The position numbers were made by a program, and so were the translations under genes. Below, in pieces: positions 1 to 5,568 of a stretch of 8,607 nt of DNA (position 1 is its first letter; the number at the start of each line of letters is the position of its first letter). Under the pieces are notes generated by a model. It saw nothing but the letters and a program-made list of their open reading frames with translations. It made no database searches and was not told where the DNA came from. The stretch is from an uncultured Bacillota bacterium (GTDB taxonomy: Bacteria; Bacillota; Clostridia; Peptostreptococcales; Anaerovoracaceae). The stretch is from assembly GCA_946408315.1 (NCBI GenBank), contig CAMJRV010000082.1:1-8607 (forward strand), written 5' to 3'.

Positions 1-1005
1 CATAAAGTCCGTGCCATTCATTTCATCATACGCTTGCAGCGCACCCAGGATTTCATCGCTGAATCTCACCATGGCTTCCGGGTTTCCGCTTTCCCATATG
101 AGCCTGTAAGTTCCCAACTGATCATACCGGTATAGGCCCTTGCTGCGCTGCTCCCCAGCTGACAGCAAATTGGTAATCAATACGGCTTCGTTATAACTAT
201 CCGAGATTTGATCTATTTTTCCGTATTGGTTTCCGACTCCAATTGTAATATCGAAATCGCCGAAGGCAGCCTGCGTCCGGGCCGCCAGATTTCGTATCTC
301 GTTTATCTCTTTCTCGTACAGGTCTTTCCTGGCCCCATGATCCTTCAAAATAACAGCAATTCCCATATCAACCGGAATAGCAATTGCTTCATTGAAAAAA
401 AGACTGCTGATGCCTTTTATTAATTTTTCACAAAGCTCCTTGAAACGCTCCTCGCTAACGTCGCCTTTCTGCGCTATTCTCAGCAGAAAAACTCTGCTCC
501 GACAATTCTCCATGAACCCCAAATACTTAAGCTGCGTCCTTAATTCCGGAGTGAGCTTGACATCCTCTTTTCCCAAGAGGATTGATTTTAACAGGTCAAT
601 TGGAATTCGATTCCGGCTCGCCTCCACCGAAAGAAATTCACCTATGAGGTGTGACAGCGTAGAGATTTTTACGTCCCAAGGCATTATAAAAATCGGGAAA
701 TCATGAACATTGCCATAATCGATTACTCTCTTTGGAATTTCCTTTATATATGGGCCTAAAGCGAATACGATACCCGCCATCTTGTAGCGATACGCCTCCA
801 TCACAATGGATATGAAATCCTCATCCGAATCGATTGCCAGTCCCGTTACAAAATTCAAATCTCCCTCATTTGAAAATCTTATCGTGTCAATTACTTCTAT
901 GGCCGCGGTCCAACAGATCTGCCTTTTTAAACCGCTCTCGCCTGCCACTATCTCCAAACACCGGCATTCCGGGATGCTCAGGATGTCTTCAAGTAATTTG
1001 GCCAC
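1..1005 (-). CDS. PucR-family transcriptional regulator, partial (3' end outside window)
   Basis: A reading frame stays open from a GTG at 1005-1003 to the left edge, giving 335 residues with no stop. The GTG is the first possible start after an in-frame TGA at 1035-1033, and AAGGGAG lies about 10 bases upstream. Residues 1-125 resemble the N-terminal PucR (purine catabolism regulator-like) sensor domain: LLEDILSIPECRCLEIVAG, then ICWTAAIEVID and GDLNFVTG, ending near FPIFIMPW (104-110). Residues about 165-285 resemble the degenerate GGDEF-like middle domain of CdaR/PucR proteins, with ITIGVGNQYGKIDQISDSYNEA (253-274) as its most typical part. YDQLGTYRLIWE (294-305) is the usual lead-in to the C-terminal helix-turn-helix, which would lie beyond the window. 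In this family that domain binds DNA and the N-terminal part senses a metabolite; the ligand cannot be told from sequence. The gene follows the Uma2 fusion by 40 bases and may have its own promoter. Family assignment is firm; the regulon is unknown. Confidence 0.85.
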   Translation of the reverse strand, partial: MAKLLEDILSIPECRCLEIVAGESGLKRQICWTAAIEVIDTIRFSNEGDLNFVTGLAIDSDEDFISIVMEAYRYKMAGIVFALGPYIKEIPKRVIDYGNVHDFPIFIMPWDVKISTLSHLIGEFLSVEASRNRIPIDLLKSILLGKEDVKLTPELRTQLKYLGFMENCRSRVFLLRIAQKGDVSEERFKELCEKLIKGISSLFFNEAIAIPVDMGIAVILKDHGARKDLYEKEINEIRNLAARTQAAFGDFDITIGVGNQYGKIDQISDSYNEAVLITNLLSAGEQRSKGLYRYDQLGTYRLIWESGNPEAMVRFSDEILGALQAYDEMNGTDFM

Positions 1006-1026
1006 CGTTTTTTCACTCCCTTGGCA

Positions 1027-1051
1027 ATTAAATCATTTATTTTGATTAAAT
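1027..1051. promoter_or_regulatory. AT-rich imperfect dyad, possible operator of the PucR-type gene
   Basis: ATTAAATCA (1027-1035) and TGATTAAAT (1043-1051) form an inverted repeat with 8 of 9 pairs matching around a 7-base spacer. It covers the stop codon of the upstream gene and the predicted transcription start of the PucR-type gene, which is where a repressor or autoregulator could sit. AT-rich sequence produces such dyads by chance fairly often, and there is no T-run making it a terminator on the minus strand. Confidence 0.3.
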
Positions 1052-1813
1052 AAGATTATACACCTCCGCCAAGGGGGCGGCAAGCCCGTCAAAAGCCTGT
1101 GACAGTGCTACTTCATCATTTCGATACGTATGAAAGTCCACAATCTGCAGGTCTTTAAAAGCGTAAACCATGATTGTTTTCTGCTTTGGGTCCACTACCC
1201 AGAATTCCGCAACGCCGGATAGCATATAGGTATTCAGCTTTTTCACCATGTCGATGGAGCGGGTGCTGGGAGAAAGAATTTCGACGACCAGCGAAGGGGT
1301 TCCCATATAGCGGCCTTTTTCGTTGAGGGTTTCTTCAATATTACATGCGATAAACAGATCCGGCTGACACACGTCCGGATCTTTGATTTCCGGCTTGAAA
1401 AAGTGAACGTCAAAGGGCGCATAGAAGACCTTGCACTTCTTCCCCTTTAGAAAATGACTGAAGGCCAGGTACAGATTTCCCGAGATCGCCTGATGCTCCA
1501 TGCTCGGGGAGCCGAGAAGTATGATCTCCCCGTCGATAAACTCCATCCTTAGCTCGCTTTTTTCAGAGATCTCCATGAACTCCTCGTAAGATACCTTTTT
1601 CCCCCCATACTGATAGTCCAATGCCTTCTCTTTCACCTGCATGAGATAATACCGGTCGTAGTCAGACAGGTAGGGCGTCATCCGGATGGCCTTCTCTCCA
1701 TTCTTCGTAATGACTACCTCATTGTTCTCGTTGACATAATCGATGTATTTTCCCAGATTCTTTTTCAGTTCAGTGGCAGTAATCGTTTTGCTGTTCTCAC
1801 GATTTTCACTCAT
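1046..1813 (-). CDS. Phd/YefM antitoxin domain fused to Uma2-family PD-(D/E)XK nuclease
   Basis: A 255-residue protein with two domains. Residues 9-50 look like the N-terminal half of a Phd/YefM antitoxin: KTITATELKKNLGKYIDYV, then VVITKNGEKAIRMTPY, the pattern of the DNA-binding part of these proteins. After a linker (about 51-72), residues 73-255 match Uma2: MEFIDGE (90-96), SPSMEHQ (102-108), QPDLF (150-154), VVEILSPST (176-184), then D188, K191/K192, Y196 and GVAEFWVVDP (200-209). E91, D152, E178 and a displaced K191/K192 are the likely PD-(D/E)XK metal and catalytic set, so the nuclease core looks intact. No separate toxin gene adjoins it. The ATG at 1813 has a GGGGGGTGAT Shine-Dalgarno 7 bases upstream, and three palindromes cover the promoter. 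Uma2 proteins are widespread, with mostly unknown biological roles. A DNA target, nuclease activity and toxicity are not shown by the sequence. Family calls are firm; function is open. Confidence 0.9.
   Translation of the reverse strand: MSENRENSKTITATELKKNLGKYIDYVNENNEVVITKNGEKAIRMTPYLSDYDRYYLMQVKEKALDYQYGGKKVSYEEFMEISEKSELRMEFIDGEIILLGSPSMEHQAISGNLYLAFSHFLKGKKCKVFYAPFDVHFFKPEIKDPDVCQPDLFIACNIEETLNEKGRYMGTPSLVVEILSPSTRSIDMVKKLNTYMLSGVAEFWVVDPKQKTIMVYAFKDLQIVDFHTYRNDEVALSQAFDGLAAPLAEVYNLI
1055..1083 (-). promoter_or_regulatory. Candidate sigma-70-type promoter for the PucR-type gene
   Basis: On the minus strand TTGCCG (1083-1078) is followed after 17 bases by a perfect TATAAT (1060-1055), so transcription would start near 1048, about 43 bases before the GTG start. 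The elements lie inside the last codons of the Uma2 fusion gene. The -35 matches 4 of 6 consensus bases. This would allow the regulator to be expressed apart from the upstream genes. Confidence 0.4.
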
Positions 1814-1825
1814 ATCATCACCCCC

Positions 1826-1877
1826 CGTACGACAAAATATAAATATCGTACGATCATTATATCATATCGTGCGATAT
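1826..1877. promoter_or_regulatory. Three phased CGTACG-type operator palindromes
   Basis: Box 1 is CGTACG at 1826-1831. Box 2 is the perfect 10-base palindrome ATCGTACGAT at 1845-1854. Box 3 is ATATCGTGCGATAT at 1864-1877, where 6 of 7 pairs match. Their centres (1828.5, 1849.5, 1870.5) are exactly 21 bp apart, about two helical turns, which places them on one face of the DNA. Box 1 touches the Shine-Dalgarno, box 2 covers the predicted start of transcription and box 3 lies between -35 and -10. YefM is known to bind TGTACA-centred palindromes at its own promoter, so the Phd/YefM-like domain encoded just downstream is the natural candidate ligand. Confidence 0.7.
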
Positions 1878-1883
1878 TTGCAA
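1856..1883 (-). promoter_or_regulatory. Promoter of the Phd-Uma2 gene
   Basis: On the minus strand TTGCAA (1883-1878) is followed after 16 bases by a perfect TATAAT (1861-1856). Transcription would start near 1849, giving a leader of about 35 bases before the ATG at 1813. The -35 matches 4 of 6 consensus bases. The palindromic boxes interleave with these elements, which supports both readings. Confidence 0.6.
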
Positions 1884-1901
1884 TCTTTTTCGTTCGAAAC
1901 G

Positions 1902-2678
1902 TTAACTGCTGTGGTTCGACTCATGGAAATTCTTCAGATTGCCAATCTTTTGGCTTCGCTGCTTCAGGATCTCGTCAATTTCATCCAAGCTGATCTCTTC
2001 ATTGACCATCAGGACGGTCAGATGATACAGCAGGTCACAGATCTCTTCTCTCAGGTCCGACTGAGCCTCGGCCTTCCTTTCCCTGGCCTCCGGGTCATCA
2101 GAGTCCTTGTCGCCGGCTGCGATGCTTTTGGCCGCGTCGGCATTCTTCGCGGCAATGATGACTTCGCTGCATTCCTCGCCGCACTTTTTCAGAATTTTAT
2201 CCAGCCCCTTCTGGAAGAGGTAGCAGGTATAGGACTTTTCGGAAAACGTCTTCTGCCGCTCCCGCACCACGCGATAAAGTTCATGCAAGGGACTGTCGGA
2301 TGTCACGTTCTCCCCGCCGGCAAAATCCGCCGTATCTCCCGCTTCATTCCTGCGAAAATCAGCAACGCCGCCTTCCTGGAAGAAACAGGTTTCTGCTCCT
2401 GTATGACAGGCCGGGCCTGTCTGCTCTACTTCAACGAGCAGCGTGTCGTCGTCGCAGTCTCCCGTGATGCTGATTACCTTCTGGACATGGCCGGACGTCG
2501 CCCCCTTGTTCCAGAGCTCCTTCCGTGAACGGCTGTAAAACCAGGTATAGCCGGTTTCAACAGTTTTTTTCAGACTTTCCTCATTCATATATGCCAGCAT
2601 CAGCACCTTTTTCGTATTTTTTTCCTGTATGACGGCAGGAATCAAAGGCGCCTTGATGAAATATTTGGTTAAATCCAT
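1902..2678 (-). CDS. hisIE: Bifunctional phosphoribosyl-AMP cyclohydrolase / phosphoribosyl-ATP pyrophosphatase
   Basis: This cytoplasmic fusion enzyme catalyses steps 2 and 3 of histidine synthesis: PRATP to PRAMP, then opening of the adenine ring to ProFAR. The HisI half (residues 1-100) has [11 protein letters not shown] (26-36), [13 protein letters not shown] (47-59), the metal-binding DCDDD (74-78) and zinc cysteines C75, C91 and C98, whose 16- and 7-residue spacing matches known HisI proteins. The HisE half has [21 protein letters not shown] (149-169, in part) and [10 protein letters not shown] (211-220). At 258 residues it is longer than the usual roughly 200-220. The excess is a glycine- and acid-rich linker (102-130) and a charged insertion between the HisE metal-site helices (181-207). 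The ATG at 2678 follows GGAGAG at good distance. It is the last his gene, 45 bases after hisF; no terminator is visible after it. Confidence 0.96.
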   Translation of the reverse strand: MDLTKYFIKAPLIPAVIQEKNTKKVLMLAYMNEESLKKTVETGYTWFYSRSRKELWNKGATSGHVQKVISITGDCDDDTLLVEVEQTGPACHTGAETCFFQEGGVADFRRNEAGDTADFAGGENVTSDSPLHELYRVVRERQKTFSEKSYTCYLFQKGLDKILKKCGEECSEVIIAAKNADAAKSIAAGDKDSDDPEARERKAEAQSDLREEICDLLYHLTVLMVNEEISLDEIDEILKQRSQKIGNLKNFHESNHSS

Positions 2679-2715
2679 GATTTTCTCTCCATTTCTAAAT
2701 GATCCGTTTACAGTA

Positions 2716-2732
2716 CATTTGCTTCACAAATG
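2716..2732 (-). other. Short stem-loop over the hisF stop codon
   Basis: CATTTG and CAAATG form a perfect 6-bp stem around a 5-base loop that contains most of the hisF stop. No T-run follows, so it is not a Rho-independent terminator. It could affect mRNA stability or coupling to hisIE, or be chance. Confidence 0.3.
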
Positions 2733-3494
2733 CGGATAGATGCGCACCGGCAGACCGTTCTCGCTAAGCTCTGCCTTTACCTGGCCGACGGTCAATTCCC
2801 CGTAATGGAAAATAGACGCCGCCAGCGCCGCATCAGCATCCGTCTTCTGAAACAGCTCTGTAAAATGGGACAGCTGCCCGCAGCCTCCGGAAGCGATCAC
2901 CGGAATATTCACGACGCCGCAGACCGCATTGAGCATATCCACATCGAAGCCCTGTTTTGTGCCGTCGGCATCCATGGAGGTCAAAAGGATTTCTCCCGCC
3001 CCCAGCCGCTCGGCTTCCCTGGCCCACTGGACTGCGTCGATCCCCGTATCGATCCTTCCGCCGTTGACGAAGATATTATACTTTCCCGGCCCCGTCTTTT
3101 TGCCGTCGATGGCCACTACTACGCACTGGCTTCCAAACCGGGAGGCCGCTTCCGATATGATGGCTGGGTTTCGGATGGCAGCCGAATTTACCGACACCTT
3201 ATCCGCCCCTGCAAGCAGCAGTTCCCGGAAATCGTCAGCAGTCCGGATCCCGCCGCCCACGGTCAGCGGCACAAAAACGTTCCGCGCCGTCCGCCTTACC
3301 ACATCCAGCATCGTTCCCCTTCCCTCGTGCGTAGCGGTGATGTCGAGAAACACGATTTCATCCGCCCCCTGTTTATCGTATTCGATGGCGCATTCCACCG
3401 GATCGCCTACCTCTTTGATTCCGACAAAGTTGATTCCCTTAACCACCTTGCCATCCCGGACGTCGAGGCAGGGGATAATTCGTTTCGCAAGCAT
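2724..3494 (-). CDS. hisF: Imidazole glycerol phosphate synthase, cyclase subunit HisF
   Basis: HisF uses ammonia delivered by HisH to turn PRFAR into imidazole glycerol phosphate and AICAR, the latter feeding purine synthesis. The 256 residues form one complete (beta/alpha)8 barrel of normal family length. The catalytic aspartates are D11, in [15 protein letters not shown] (6-20), and D130, in VVAIDGKK (126-133). Phosphate-binding turns are visible at LTVGGGIRT (77-85) and IASGGCG (200-206), and [17 protein letters not shown] (168-184) is typical of HisF. The ATG at 3494 has AGAGGAGA just upstream. It lies 26 bases after hisA and forms the heterodimeric synthase with the HisH encoded upstream in the same operon. 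Nothing is missing; the assignment is secure. Confidence 0.98.
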   Translation of the reverse strand: MLAKRIIPCLDVRDGKVVKGINFVGIKEVGDPVECAIEYDKQGADEIVFLDITATHEGRGTMLDVVRRTARNVFVPLTVGGGIRTADDFRELLLAGADKVSVNSAAIRNPAIISEAASRFGSQCVVVAIDGKKTGPGKYNIFVNGGRIDTGIDAVQWAREAERLGAGEILLTSMDADGTKQGFDVDMLNAVCGVVNIPVIASGGCGQLSHFTELFQKTDADAALAASIFHYGELTVGQVKAELSENGLPVRIYPHL

Positions 3495-3520
3495 GATGAT
3501 TCTCCTCTACTATACTGTGC

Positions 3521-4252
3521 TTATTTTCCCAGTTGCTCTCCCGCACAATGCGCAATTGCATCTTTCAAAGAGAGCGTTCCCTTATAGATCGATTTCCCGC
3601 AGATAGCCCCGTAAAGTCCCATCTCTTTTAATGCAGCGATATCTTCAATGGTGTGGATTCCGCCGCTGGCAATGATGTCGCAGCTCACCGCTTCGTTGAT
3701 CCGGAAAAGCTGTTCCAGATTCGGACCCGACAGGGTACCGTCCTTGGAGATATCGGTAAATATGATGCAGCCGACTCCTGCAGCTTCCATCCGCTTTGCC
3801 AGATCAAGATATGATACTCCACTGTCGGTCAGCCAGCCGTCCGCCGACACCATTTCATTCCTCGCGTCGATCCCCACGGCGATCCTGCTTCCATATTTCC
3901 CTACGGCTTCCCTGACCAGCTCCGGGTTGGAAATGGCCGCGGAACCGATGATGATGCGCGAAATGCCCTGTTCCGCATAGTAGTCGATGCTCTCCATCGT
4001 CCGGATGCCTCCGCCCAGCTCCACCTTCAGCGCCGTATTCTTTACGACCTCCAGAAACACCGGGCTGTTCTTCAGGCTTCCTTCCTTTGCCCCGTCCAGA
4101 TCCACCATATGAATCCATTCCGCTCCCGCCGCCTGAAAGGCCAGGGCCGTTTCCAGCGCGTCTTCGGCAACCCTCTCCACGGTGGCAAAGTCGCCTTTGG
4201 TCAGCCTTACACACTGACCGTCCTTTATGTCAATGGCCGGTAAAATAATCAT
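3521..4252 (-). CDS. hisA: ProFAR isomerase HisA
   Basis: HisA opens the ribose of ProFAR by an Amadori rearrangement to give PRFAR, the substrate of HisF. The 243 residues form a complete (beta/alpha)8 barrel homologous to HisF. Catalytic residues are D8, in [14 protein letters not shown] (4-17), and D129, in VGIDAR (126-131). Phosphate-binding loops are VELGGGIRT (77-85) and IIASGGI (193-199). GWLTDSG (139-145), with its conserved tryptophan, and [14 protein letters not shown] (165-178) separate HisA from HisF. The ATG at 4252 is preceded at 11 bases by GGAGG. The gap to hisH is 82 bases, the largest inside the cluster, and holds a small tandem repeat and a 29-codon open frame. No sign of bifunctional PriA character is visible, but sequence alone cannot exclude it; a trpF elsewhere would argue against it. 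Confidence 0.97.
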   Translation of the reverse strand: MIILPAIDIKDGQCVRLTKGDFATVERVAEDALETALAFQAAGAEWIHMVDLDGAKEGSLKNSPVFLEVVKNTALKVELGGGIRTMESIDYYAEQGISRIIIGSAAISNPELVREAVGKYGSRIAVGIDARNEMVSADGWLTDSGVSYLDLAKRMEAAGVGCIIFTDISKDGTLSGPNLEQLFRINEAVSCDIIASGGIHTIEDIAALKEMGLYGAICGKSIYKGTLSLKDAIAHCAGEQLGK

Positions 4253-4270
4253 TTCTGTTCTGCCCTCCGT

Positions 4271-4288
4271 CTGTTTTCACTGTTTTCA
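4271..4288. repeat. 9-bp tandem duplication between hisH and hisA
   Basis: CTGTTTTCA occurs twice in direct succession, at 4271-4279 and 4280-4288. The unit is three codons long, so it preserves the frame of a small open frame that links hisH to hisA; read on the minus strand it encodes Ser-Glu-Asn twice. It probably arose by slippage. Confidence 0.6.
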
Positions 4289-4334
4289 CTTTTTCCGTCT
4301 TCCCCTTTTCCGATCATTTCAGGCTCCGATCCGG

Positions 4335-4934
4335 TCATTCCAGCGCTCCGAAATTTTTCAAAAGCCGCAGGCCGACTTCTCCGCTTTTTTCCGGATGAAA
4401 CTGGGTCCCGTAGACGTTGTCCTTGAAGACAAGTCCCGGAATCGTTTCCCCGTACTCGCTGTAAAGGGAGATATACTGTTTTTCCGTCACGGCCCGATAG
4501 GAATGGACATAATAGAACCGGTCTCCTTCTGCGATCCCTTTTGACAGCGGGCATTTGTTCTCAATCTTAACGTCGCTCCAGCCCATGTGGGGAATTTTCA
4601 ATCCGGCCGCCTCAATCCGGCGGACTTCTCCAGGAATCAGAGAAAGCCCTCGGACCTTTTCAAATTCATAGCCCCAATCGAACAGCATCTGCATTCCGAG
4701 ACAGATTCCAAGAAGCGGCTTTTTCCCCGCCTCGTCCACGATGATTTCCGCCAGGCCGGAGCCTGCCAACATCTTCATGGCGTCGGGAAACGCCCCCACC
4801 CCGGGGAGAATCAGGCGGTCCGCCCCTTTAATCTCCTCGGGGGAGGAGGTGATTTTATTTTCCAATCCCAGAAAATCCAGCGCATTTTTCAGGCTGAACA
4901 GATTTCCCGCTCCATAATCGATGATTCCTATCAT
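4335..4934 (-). CDS. hisH: Imidazole glycerol phosphate synthase, glutamine amidotransferase subunit HisH
   Basis: HisH is the class I glutamine amidotransferase that hydrolyses glutamine and channels ammonia to HisF. The 199 residues are of normal length. The catalytic triad is visible: nucleophile C78 in LLGICLGMQMLF (74-85), and H180 and E182 in GTQFHPEKSG (176-185). The oxyanion-side motif LPGVGAF (43-49) and the HisH-typical PHMGWSDV (115-122) and YYVHSY (141-146) are present. The ATG at 4934 has AGGAAGGA upstream. The gap from hisB is 55 bases. The cluster keeps the common H-A-F order, so both synthase subunits come from one transcript together with the enzyme that makes their substrate. 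The gene ends in ATGA, so a new ATG overlaps its stop. Confidence 0.98.
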   Translation of the reverse strand: MIGIIDYGAGNLFSLKNALDFLGLENKITSSPEEIKGADRLILPGVGAFPDAMKMLAGSGLAEIIVDEAGKKPLLGICLGMQMLFDWGYEFEKVRGLSLIPGEVRRIEAAGLKIPHMGWSDVKIENKCPLSKGIAEGDRFYYVHSYRAVTEKQYISLYSEYGETIPGLVFKDNVYGTQFHPEKSGEVGLRLLKNFGALE

Positions 4935-4989
4935 AAAATTATTCCTTCCTGCGAACCTGCCGCGTGTGTTCTCTTGGAAACCGCCGTTT

Positions 4990-5568
4990 CTATAGACTTC
5001 CCTTGGAAGAGAGCACTCCGCCGCCTTCCTGCTTTACCGCCGCCTTTAAAGCGTGAGCAAAGGCCTTGAAAATTGCCTCCGCCTTGTGATGATCGTTCTT
5101 TCCGTACAGCAGATTGATGTGCAGCGTGACCAAAGCATTCATGGCAAAGGCCCTGAAAAATTCCTCCACCATAGCCGAGTCCATATCACCCAGACGGTAA
5201 TCTCCGAACTCGCCGTTGAACACCAGATACGGTCTCCCGCTGATATCGACACAGCAGGAGGCAAGGGCCTCATCCATGGGGATTACGGCATTCCCGTAGC
5301 GAGCGATTCCCGACTTATCGGAAAGAACCTCCGCAAAAGCCTTTCCCAATACGATCCCCACATCCTCCACCGAGTGATGACAATCGACGTTCAGATCTCC
5401 TTTGCAGTCCAGGTTCAGGTCAAAGCCGCTGTGAACGGCAAAGGCCGTCAGCATGTGGTCGAAAAACCCGATCCCGGTGCTGATCTTGCTGCTCCCCTGT
5501 CCGTCGAGATTTAAGGTCAGCCCGATTTTTGTCTCCTTTGTTTCTCTTTTAATATATCCCTCTCTCAT
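4990..5568 (-). CDS. hisB: Imidazoleglycerol-phosphate dehydratase HisB (monofunctional)
   Basis: HisB removes water from imidazole glycerol phosphate to give imidazole acetol phosphate, the HisC substrate. The 192 residues cover the dehydratase alone, without the N-terminal phosphatase of the enterobacterial fusion. Both halves of the pseudo-repeat with its manganese-binding histidines are visible: FFDHML (35-40), DCHHSVED (62-69, H64, H65, E68) and KNDHHKAEAIFKAF (157-170, H160, H161, E164). PMDEALASCCVDISGRPYL (97-115) and the C-terminal VLSSKGSL are family hallmarks. The ATG at 5568 overlaps the hisC stop by four bases (ATGA), and AGAGGTGAT just upstream is a strong Shine-Dalgarno, so translation is probably coupled. 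A separate phosphatase is needed for the later step and is not in this window. Confidence 0.98.
   Translation of the reverse strand: MREGYIKRETKETKIGLTLNLDGQGSSKISTGIGFFDHMLTAFAVHSGFDLNLDCKGDLNVDCHHSVEDVGIVLGKAFAEVLSDKSGIARYGNAVIPMDEALASCCVDISGRPYLVFNGEFGDYRLGDMDSAMVEEFFRAFAMNALVTLHINLLYGKNDHHKAEAIFKAFAHALKAAVKQEGGGVLSSKGSL

Noticed and set aside
392..1045. Several plus-strand open frames under 110 codons at 208-1045
   Set aside because: They lie opposite the PucR-type gene, which has clear family motifs over its whole length.
1066..1080. GC-rich hairpin CCGCC-AAGGG-GGCGG as a terminator
   Set aside because: It lies inside the coding end of the Uma2 fusion, and no T-run follows on the minus strand.
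1124..1131. ATACGTAT palindrome in the Uma2 gene as a fourth operator box
   Set aside because: The core differs from CGTACG, it is isolated and within coding sequence, and it has no 21-bp phase with the others.
1891..1901. Hairpin CGTT-CGA-AACG as his operon terminator
   Set aside because: The stem is only 4 bp, and on the minus strand it is followed by A-rich rather than T-rich sequence.
1743..2528. Plus-strand open frame of 261 codons crossing hisIE and the operator region
   Set aside because: It crosses the hisIE-uma2 intergenic region and runs antisense to both genes; no family resemblance.
2730..3587. Plus-strand open frame of 285 codons opposite hisF and hisA
   Set aside because: Same antisense shadow effect; no recognisable protein and no convincing ribosome site.
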